Assembly (NCBI GenBank): GCA_919902475.1
Contig: CAKKRA010000405.1
Span: 15,758-21,309 of the forward strand
Reading direction: 5' to 3'
Origin: Nitrospiria bacterium
GTDB lineage: Bacteria; Nitrospirota; CAKKRA01; 9FT-COMBO-42-15
Length of the DNA stretch: 5,552 bases
This document shows positions 1 to 4,200 of the stretch, piece after piece (position 1 is the stretch's first letter; every line of letters begins with the position of its first letter). A program made the position numbers and the translations under genes. A model generated the notes under the pieces. That model was not told the DNA's origin, made no database searches, and saw only the letters and a program-made list of their open reading frames with translations.

Positions 1-159
1 TATTAATGCCTTTGTAGGGATACAGCCCCTGTTTAAGCATGTGCCGCCAACCTCTGTATCTTCAATTATAGTAACCTTTGCGCCGAGCTGTGCAGCCTTG
101 ATTGCAGCAACATAACCGCCGGGCCCTGCGCCGAGAACAATCAGTCTCTTTTCAGCCAT
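1..159 (-). CDS. lpdA: Dihydrolipoamide dehydrogenase (E3 / L protein), N-terminal part, cut by window edge
   Basis: Only the first 53 codons are present; the rest lies beyond base 1. The enzyme is a cytoplasmic FAD flavoprotein that reoxidises dihydrolipoyl groups on GcvH or on 2-oxoacid dehydrogenase E2 proteins and passes electrons to NAD+. Visible motifs are the FAD-binding dinucleotide fold with GAGPGGY at residues 10-16, the acidic end of strand 2 at E33, and the redox-active disulfide motif GGTCLNRGCIPTK with C41 and C46. These are diagnostic of the pyridine nucleotide-disulfide oxidoreductase family, and the lipoyl-carrier gene immediately upstream makes Lpd more likely than mercuric or glutathione reductase. 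The ATG lies 5 bases after the gcvH stop. A GAGGAGG at 173-179 inside the last gcvH codons is the best ribosome site, although its 13-base spacing is long; this suggests translational coupling to gcvH. The call is firm for the family and good for the specific enzyme. Confidence 0.93.
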   Translation of the reverse strand, partial: MAEKRLIVLGAGPGGYVAAIKAAQLGAKVTIIEDTEVGGTCLNRGCIPTKALI

Positions 160-164
160 CCCTG

Positions 165-551
165 TTATTTTGCCTCCTCTTCCACATACTTGTCATAGTC
201 TTTTGGATCAAGGAGTTCTTCAATCTCTTTTGTATTAGACATCTCAATTACTGCAATCCAGCCCTTTTCATAAGGGTCTTCATTTATTATCTCAGGGCTC
301 TCTGACAGGTCATCATTCACCTCTATTATCTTTCCGCTTACAGGCGCTATTATGGCTGATGTTGCCTTAGTGGACTCTATCTCTGCTATCTCAGTATCCT
401 TATCAACCTCTGCATCCACATCAGGAAGCTCTAAGTAGACAATATCGCCCAAAGACTCCTGCGCATAATGCGTAATGCCTATTGTTGCCTTCTTGCCTTT
501 TATACGCACCCACGTATGCTCTTTGTGATACTTCAAATCATTAGGACTCAT
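165..551 (-). CDS. gcvH: Glycine cleavage system H protein (lipoyl carrier)
   Basis: Encodes 128 residues, the usual size for GcvH. The protein carries the lipoyl arm that shuttles the aminomethyl group between the P, T and L proteins of the cytoplasmic glycine cleavage complex. The lipoyl domain is complete: HTWVRI near the N-terminus, GITHYAQESLGDIVYLELP in the middle, and the lipoylation loop IESTKATSAIIAPVSG. The modified lysine is K62 counted from the chosen start. The C-terminal half has the family block INEDPYEKGW. An in-frame ATG lies five codons upstream, but the Shine-Dalgarno GGAGG (560-564) falls between the two ATGs with 8-base spacing to the inner one, so the inner ATG at 551 is chosen. 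The loop reads ESTKATS where ESVKAAS is more usual, a mild variation. lpdA follows directly. No gcvT or gcvP lies upstream; they could lie beyond the left edge or elsewhere. A GcvH-like lipoate-binding protein of another system is a less likely alternative. Confidence 0.95.
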   Translation of the reverse strand: MSPNDLKYHKEHTWVRIKGKKATIGITHYAQESLGDIVYLELPDVDAEVDKDTEIAEIESTKATSAIIAPVSGKIIEVNDDLSESPEIINEDPYEKGWIAVIEMSNTKEIEELLDPKDYDKYVEEEAK

Positions 552-559
552 AATATTTA

Positions 560-564
560 CCTCC
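560..564 (-). promoter_or_regulatory. Shine-Dalgarno site that decides the gcvH start
   Basis: GGAGG on the minus strand ends 8 bases before the ATG at 551. The alternative upstream ATG at 566 overlaps this site and has no ribosome site of its own, so the shorter, 128-residue protein is preferred. Confidence 0.8.
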
Positions 565-581
565 ATTAATTAAGATAATCC

Positions 582-603
582 GGGCGGACACATAGGTTCG
601 CCC
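582..603. repeat. Short imperfect palindrome in the gcvH leader
   Basis: GGGCGGAC (582-589) pairs with GTTCGCCC (596-603) around a six-base loop, with one G-T pair in the stem. It lies between the stop of the PgaB-like gene and the ribosome site of gcvH. From memory, GGGCGAAC...GTTCGCCC palindromes are a common dispersed repeat type in some bacterial genomes, so this may be a worn copy of such a family. It could also act as an mRNA hairpin. On the minus strand it is not followed by a T-run, so it is not a typical intrinsic terminator. Confidence 0.55.
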
Positions 604-622
604 ATACAATAAACAGGACTTG

Positions 623-652
623 ATACTAAATTACAGCTTCACATTTTGTCAA
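623..652 (-). promoter_or_regulatory. Probable sigma70-type promoter for gcvH-lpdA
   Basis: On the minus strand, a consensus TTGACA (-35) at 647-652 is followed after 18 bases by TAGTAT (623-628), which matches four of six -10 positions. The -35 box lies inside the last codons of the PgaB-like gene. Transcription would begin near 616, giving a leader of roughly 65 bases that includes the 582-603 hairpin. It makes gcvH-lpdA a unit separate from the upstream operon, though read-through is also possible. The weak -10 limits confidence. Confidence 0.4.
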
Positions 653-1889
653 GAAAATTTTTAGGGCTGACGCTGTTTCCGTTCTGGACATAGGCAAGGC
701 TTACACCGCCTGCCTTTTTGATTGCCTCAAAAACCTTTTTCAATTCATCCGAAGGAACTGCCTCCCTATTATCCCAGTCTACTGACTGAACCTTCATTAA
801 TAATTTATCCTTATTGCCGATTGCATCAAGGCCAATACGGGTAATATCAGAAATCATATTTAAGGCATCATCAAGATTAAGCCTCTTCTCCTTCATCATC
901 TGCCTGTGATATGCCATTACAGCAAAATAGTCTATATCAATATTCTTTAAAGATGATATGTCCTGGCTGAACCACGCAAGTCCGTTTTTTGGATTAATTA
1001 CTGTTTCATAATAAAGGTTCAGGGCAATCTTTAAGTTCGGCGACGGCTTTTTTGCCTCTCTGATAAGGTTATCCAAAAATAGCGCAATATACTGATTCCT
1101 CCACTCTACCCATTTCCAGAAAAGGGACGTATAATTTCTTACATAATGCTTACCGCCCTTTTCATAAATATCCTTGTAGAGATTTTCCGGTCTTAATGCA
1201 AAGCCAAAGCTGTTATTGTAACTAAGCCTTGCAGCATCGCTGAAACCCTCTGTATGCCTGTATACAAGGTCATCCTGAATAAGGATTCCATCCACGCCTG
1301 ATGCAGCAATCTCCCTGTAAACAGATATCAAATAGTCTTGAAAATCCTGATTAAATAAATCAAGGCCTCCCTTTGAATATGTAAAATCCTTTGTCTTAAG
1401 GTCGTAAGCAGAATCCCGCCACTTTGGCGTATCAGACCATTTCCAATCCATCCTCCTTGTAGTCATCCATGCATAGACCAAAAGCCCTTGCCTGTGGCCT
1501 ATGTCTATTATCCGCGTTAACACATCATCAATTACAGGCGCAACGTTGCTCTTAAAATATACGCCTGTCTGCTGTTTGCTTTGAGATGCAAAGCCGTGAT
1601 ACCTGTCTCCTTTATTGTGAAAGACCCTTACAATTACAATATTCACACCTGATGCCTTCATTGTTGCCATCTCTTTTTCAAGCTCTTCATAGGTGCTGCT
1701 TTTGAATAAAAGCGCCTGCGCAGCGATGACCTTTTTGTCAGGTTTAGTTAAATCCCCCTCTCCTCTTTGGGGAGAGGGATGGGGTGAGGGGGACTGTGCC
1801 GTATCAATGGTCTGCTGTATAGGCGCAGAGCAGCTAAATAAGAAAAAAATAATAAATGGAATAAAGATTCGTAATCTGTACATTATCAT
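639..1889 (-). CDS. PgaB C-terminal-like (GH153-type) glycan hydrolase lipoprotein
   Basis: Encodes 416 residues. A signal peptide with a hydrophobic run (residues about 5-18) ends in the lipobox LFSC, so C20 should be lipidated; F at -2 is slightly unusual. Residues about 55-410 resemble the C-terminal hydrolase domain of PgaB, the poly-beta-1,6-N-acetylglucosamine enzyme. Shared landmarks are VYFKSN (about 110-115), VYAWM (138-142), DGILIQDD (200-207), NPKNGLAWFSQD (299-310) and a late FAVMAYH. The acidic pair D206-D207 matches the catalytic HDD motif of PgaB, but the histidine is Q205 here. The polysaccharide deacetylase (CE4) domain that precedes this region in PgaB is absent. Residues 33-46 (SPSPHPSPQRGEGD) are encoded by an inserted palindromic repeat. 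The start at 1889 forms an ATGA overlap with the upstream stop; a longer reading from 1979 would run through the end of the upstream gene and lose the signal peptide. Substrate and role in glycan trimming are inferred. Confidence 0.82.
   Translation of the reverse strand: MIMYRLRIFIPFIIFFLFSCSAPIQQTIDTAQSPSPHPSPQRGEGDLTKPDKKVIAAQALLFKSSTYEELEKEMATMKASGVNIVIVRVFHNKGDRYHGFASQSKQQTGVYFKSNVAPVIDDVLTRIIDIGHRQGLLVYAWMTTRRMDWKWSDTPKWRDSAYDLKTKDFTYSKGGLDLFNQDFQDYLISVYREIAASGVDGILIQDDLVYRHTEGFSDAARLSYNNSFGFALRPENLYKDIYEKGGKHYVRNYTSLFWKWVEWRNQYIALFLDNLIREAKKPSPNLKIALNLYYETVINPKNGLAWFSQDISSLKNIDIDYFAVMAYHRQMMKEKRLNLDDALNMISDITRIGLDAIGNKDKLLMKVQSVDWDNREAVPSDELKKVFEAIKKAGGVSLAYVQNGNSVSPKNFLDKM
1754..1793. 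repeat. Dispersed stem-loop repeat inserted in frame in the lipoprotein gene
   Basis: CCCTCTCC (1756-1763) and GGAGAGGG (1771-1778) form a perfect 8-bp stem with a 7-base loop, followed by the G-rich tail GATGGGGTGAGGGGGA. From memory this matches a very common bacterial intergenic repeat (CCCTCACCCC..CCCTCTCCCC) that gives peptides such as LSPSPQRGEG or SPLWGEGWGEG when read through. Here it is read as 14 codons (SPSPHPSPQRGEGD, residues 33-46) in the flexible linker just after the lipidated cysteine. Its base composition is sharply G/C-strand-skewed compared with the surrounding gene. Confidence 0.8.
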
Positions 1890-3298
1890 CTGCCTATCTT
1901 CTCTGTAAACCTCACAGCAGAAAGAAGCTCCCTTCCAGTTCCTGCTGAAGGAGGCATAAAATCCGAGATAAGGTAACAATGCTTTAAAAATGATTTAAAG
2001 CAGTTTGGATAAAGACTGTATGGCTTAAAAGGTTCGCATGATTCAAATTGCTCAGCGAATTTTTCCTGCCTGATATGCTCATCTGAATTATCGCCTACAT
2101 AATAAAGCCTGTCATCTGAAAACGGCATCAGCCATCTTATCTGCCTTATTGCCTCTTCTTTCAATGCTGAGAGTCTTTCTGAATCAGACAAGACATCCCG
2201 CTCAACAAACATGTTAATCTTCAGCCCCCTCTTGCCCTTAGGCTGTCTGCTGTTGTCCGGGACAATTGAGATATACATAAAATTATCATCAAGCGGGAAT
2301 CTTGATAAATCCAATGACATGGCAAGATTATCCTTCATAGCAGCAGGAATCACATCCTCATCCGCAGCCATGTAAATAGTATAAACAACCCTCTGCTTCC
2401 CTTTATCCTTTTGCAAATATACATGCGGGATATTTAAGATAAGATAATCAGCCTCTAATTCACTGCCGTCCTCAAGCCGAACTCCGCAGAACTGATTGTT
2501 TACCTGAACTATCTCCTTAATCCTTGTATTGTATCTTATGCTGCTGCCTGTTTTATCAAGACCATCTGCCATTGCCTTTGATATAGTGTTAAACCCATCT
2601 CTTATTGTTGCTGCATCCATTTTTAAGAATGTCAGCGCCTCAACAAGCGAAAGGAGGTTAATCTCATTTGTGGTCTTTTGCAAAACGAGGAGCGTCTGCA
2701 TGTCAACAAACCTCTTGAATGCAGCGTCAAGGCCGTAGCCGTATAAAAATTTAGATGCCTTTTCATAACCGTATTTAGCAGTGGAAAAGAATATTCTTGC
2801 CTTTTCTTTTGATAATCTTAAAATCCTTTCAAAACCCTTGTCATCTTTATCTAATGGAAAAAACAGGGGCTTTGCAATCTCTGCTATTTCATCTATTTTA
2901 TTATAAAACATCCTCACAGCATCAATCTTATCAGGGAAAACGCGGTTTAATTCCTCAAAAAGCTCCTGTCTGTCTGAATAAAGATTTATTCTCTGTTCAG
3001 GAAGAACTATTTGCAGGGGCAATTCATGAATTGCCCCTGCATTTTCAGATATTTGAGATTTTAGGTTATTGATGCCTGCCTTTGAGAACGCTATTGGAAA
3101 AATGCCTTTATCAAGACCCAAAAACAGCAACGGCCCTTGAGGAAACTGATAGCCCCCTATTTGGGAAATACAGGCTGAGCCGCCGGCAGATTCCTTTTCA
3201 TCTATTACTACAACCTTTTTACCATTTTTTGAAAGAAGGCTAAATGCTGCAAGTCCTGAAGCGCCAGCGCCTGCTATAATGTAATCAAATCCTTCCAA
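1886..3298 (-). CDS. FAD-dependent oxidoreductase, CrtI/amine-oxidase-like
   Basis: Encodes 470 residues. The N-terminus has a Rossmann FAD-binding fold: DYIIAGAGASG (5-15), strand 2 VVVID ending in D33/E34, then the GG pair at 39-40. Residues about 235-290 carry the second conserved region of phytoene-desaturase and protoporphyrinogen-oxidase relatives: DGFNTISKAMADGL, then SSIRYNTRIKEI, GVRLEDGSELEADYLILNIPH. A C-terminal PPSAGTGRELLSAVRF (449-464) stands where the FAD-closing segment is expected. The substrate cannot be told. The only start that keeps the first FAD strand is TTG at 3298, directly after the ndk stop, with GGAG 12 bases upstream. It overlaps the next gene by 4 bases (ATGA). 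Residues 87-96 (AGAIHELPLQ) come from an inserted 30-bp palindrome; without them the flanks join smoothly in a variable region. Carotenoid genes are not nearby, so a carotenoid role is not supported. Confidence 0.82.
   Translation of the reverse strand: MEGFDYIIAGAGASGLAAFSLLSKNGKKVVVIDEKESAGGSACISQIGGYQFPQGPLLFLGLDKGIFPIAFSKAGINNLKSQISENAGAIHELPLQIVLPEQRINLYSDRQELFEELNRVFPDKIDAVRMFYNKIDEIAEIAKPLFFPLDKDDKGFERILRLSKEKARIFFSTAKYGYEKASKFLYGYGLDAAFKRFVDMQTLLVLQKTTNEINLLSLVEALTFLKMDAATIRDGFNTISKAMADGLDKTGSSIRYNTRIKEIVQVNNQFCGVRLEDGSELEADYLILNIPHVYLQKDKGKQRVVYTIYMAADEDVIPAAMKDNLAMSLDLSRFPLDDNFMYISIVPDNSRQPKGKRGLKINMFVERDVLSDSERLSALKEEAIRQIRWLMPFSDDRLYYVGDNSDEHIRQEKFAEQFESCEPFKPYSLYPNCFKSFLKHCYLISDFMPPSAGTGRELLSAVRFTEKIGR
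3012..3041. repeat. Perfect 30-bp palindrome inserted in frame in the oxidoreductase gene
   Basis: The 15-base half TGCAGGGGCAATTCA is followed without a spacer by its exact reverse complement, giving a perfect 30-bp palindrome centred between 3026 and 3027. The next flanking pair does not match, so the boundary is sharp. Thirty bases add exactly ten residues, and the reading AGAIHELPLQ contains no stop. From memory, the same peptide (GAIHELPLQ) turns up in unrelated predicted proteins, as expected for a dispersed repeat. Confidence 0.85.
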
Positions 3299-3715
3299 CT
3301 AATTAACCATCTCCATACTGCTGAAGAAGAACGGAATTTCAAACTTCGCAGATTCAACAGAATCAGAGCCATGAACAGCATTCTGCTCAATATTATCTGC
3401 AAAATCCGCCCTGATAGTCCCCTTATCTGCCTTCTTTGGGTCAGTGGCGCCCATCAAATCCCTGTTCTTTTTTATGGCATCCTTGCCTTCAAGAACAATA
3501 ACAACTACAGGACCAGAGGACATGAATTCTGCAAGGCTCTTATAAAAAGGCCTCTCTCTGTGAACATAATAAAATCCCTCAGCATCCTTCTGAGACATCT
3601 TAATCATCTTCATTGCTTTAATCTTCAACCCGTTACTTTCAAACCTCTTGACAATCTCACCGATAACATTCTTCTTTACTGCATCTGGTTTAATAATTGA
3701 TAATGTCTGTTCCAC
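3299..3715 (-). CDS. ndk: Nucleoside diphosphate kinase
   Basis: Encodes 138 residues, a normal length for bacterial Ndk. The cytoplasmic enzyme transfers the gamma phosphate of ATP to NDPs through a phosphohistidine. The nucleophile is H115 in the signature NAVHGSDS (112-119). Other family landmarks are SIIKPDAV with K9, RPFYKSL, SGPVVVIVLEG, R85, and MGATDPKKADKGTIRADF (88-105). The start is GTG at 3715 with a strong AGGAGG at 3727-3732 and 11-base spacing; no closer ATG keeps the first strand. It follows queD by 18 bases, and its TAG abuts the TTG start of the oxidoreductase. Supplying GTP for the pterin step upstream of QueD is a possible link but Ndk is a general housekeeping enzyme. Confidence 0.97.
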   Translation of the reverse strand: MEQTLSIIKPDAVKKNVIGEIVKRFESNGLKIKAMKMIKMSQKDAEGFYYVHRERPFYKSLAEFMSSGPVVVIVLEGKDAIKKNRDLMGATDPKKADKGTIRADFADNIEQNAVHGSDSVESAKFEIPFFFSSMEMVN

Positions 3716-3726
3716 TTTTCTTAAAT

Positions 3727-3732
3727 CCTCCT
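3727..3732 (-). promoter_or_regulatory. Strong ribosome site supporting the GTG start of ndk
   Basis: AGGAGG on the minus strand lies just beyond the queD stop and 11 bases before the GTG. Together with the Ndk N-terminal motif it fixes this non-ATG start. Confidence 0.7.
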
Positions 3733-3733
3733 T

Positions 3734-4105
3734 TTAGTCTTCAAAATAGGCGGCTGCGGCTGTATCAGATTCCCAAACTACAATCTTTGACACCCATATA
3801 TCCTCAGTATTCATCTTTTTGCTCATCCCTTCATAAATCCACTTTGCAATGTTTTCAGATGAAGGGTTTATCTCTGTAAAAGGGAAAATCTCATTTAAAA
3901 CCTTGTGGTCAAGCTGGTCTAAGAGCGCCTTTGACTCTCTCTTCATATCATGAAAATCAACAGCAAGGCCGATCTCATTCAGCAGCTCTGACATTATATA
4001 TATCTCCACCTTCCAGTTGTGGCCGTGTAGGTTCTCGCACTTGCCCTTATAACCCCTCAACTGATGCGCAGAGGCAAAGGAGTCTTTTATCACAAGCTCA
4101 TACAT
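3734..4105 (-). CDS. queD: 6-carboxy-5,6,7,8-tetrahydropterin synthase
   Basis: Encodes 123 residues of the 6-pyruvoyl-tetrahydropterin synthase fold. QueD converts 7,8-dihydroneopterin triphosphate to 6-carboxytetrahydropterin, the first committed step towards 7-deazaguanine and queuosine, in the cytoplasm. Zinc ligands are H14 (SAHQL), H27 and H29 (LHGHNW). The likely catalytic cysteine is C23 in CENLHGH, a C-x3-HGH spacing, which as I recall marks the QueD class and not the mammalian class or the folate-linked PTPS-III class. Further active-site positions are D66-H67 (LDHK) and E112 (WES); NPSSENIA carries E84. The ATG at 4105 has GGAG 5 bases upstream. It is the first gene of the four-gene unit. 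No queC, queE or queF is visible in the window. Confidence 0.93.
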   Translation of the reverse strand: MYELVIKDSFASAHQLRGYKGKCENLHGHNWKVEIYIMSELLNEIGLAVDFHDMKRESKALLDQLDHKVLNEIFPFTEINPSSENIAKWIYEGMSKKMNTEDIWVSKIVVWESDTAAAAYFED

Positions 4106-4116
4106 AATTGCTCCAA

Positions 4117-4143
4117 TTTATATCAAAATAAAAACCTTGTCAA
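4117..4143 (-). promoter_or_regulatory. Possible promoter for the queD-ndk operon
   Basis: On the minus strand, TTGACA (4138-4143) is followed by TATAAA (4117-4122) with a short 15-base spacer; an alternative -10 TAAATT (4115-4120) gives 17 bases but matches less well. Either would start transcription at about 4108-4110, downstream of the GGAG at 4111-4114. This conflicts with use of that ribosome site, so the call is tentative. Confidence 0.35.
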
Positions 4144-4168
4144 TCCCTAACTTAGAAGTCCTTGACAA
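4137..4168. other. Inverted repeat formed by two divergent -35 boxes
   Basis: TTGTCAA (4137-4143) and TTGACAA (4162-4168) are exact inverted copies 18 bases apart. Each contains the -35 hexamer of the promoter pointing away from the other. It could be a chance result of back-to-back promoters or a shared operator. Confidence 0.4.
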
Positions 4169-4190
4169 CAGCATAGCAGTAAGATAATAT
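4162..4190 (+). promoter_or_regulatory. Strong sigma70-type promoter for the amidase gene
   Basis: Consensus TTGACA (4162-4167), a 17-base spacer and TAATAT (4185-4190, five of six matches). This is the best promoter in the window. Transcription should begin around 4197-4198, only 3 or 4 bases before the ATG at 4201, and no Shine-Dalgarno sequence is visible in front of that ATG. Both facts point to a leaderless or almost leaderless mRNA. Confidence 0.65.
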
Positions 4191-4200
4191 TTTATTAGCA

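Noticed and set aside
102..305. Plus-strand open frame over lpdA/gcvH
   Set aside because: Antisense shadow of two well-supported genes, with no recognisable motif.
582..603. Rho-independent terminator for the queD operon
   Set aside because: The hairpin is followed on the minus strand by GGATTATCTT and not by a T-run.
552..638. Glycine riboswitch upstream of gcvH
   Set aside because: The predicted leader is only about 65 bases and shows a single short hairpin, too little for a glycine aptamer.
1693..1908. Plus-strand open frame containing PSPLWGEGWGEG
   Set aside because: It is the opposite-strand reading of the stem-loop repeat and the lipoprotein signal region; no ribosome site or conserved domain.
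1890..1979. N-terminal extension of the PgaB-like protein starting at 1979
   Set aside because: It lies wholly inside the 3' end of the upstream oxidoreductase and would bury the signal peptide; the ATGA-coupled start at 1889 gives a clean lipoprotein signal.
2529..3072. Plus-strand open frames antisense to the oxidoreductase
   Set aside because: Shadows of a strongly supported FAD protein; one contains GAIHELPLH only because the palindrome reads alike on both strands.
3371..3879. Plus-strand open frames antisense to ndk and queD
   Set aside because: ndk and queD have all catalytic residues on the minus strand; these are shadows.
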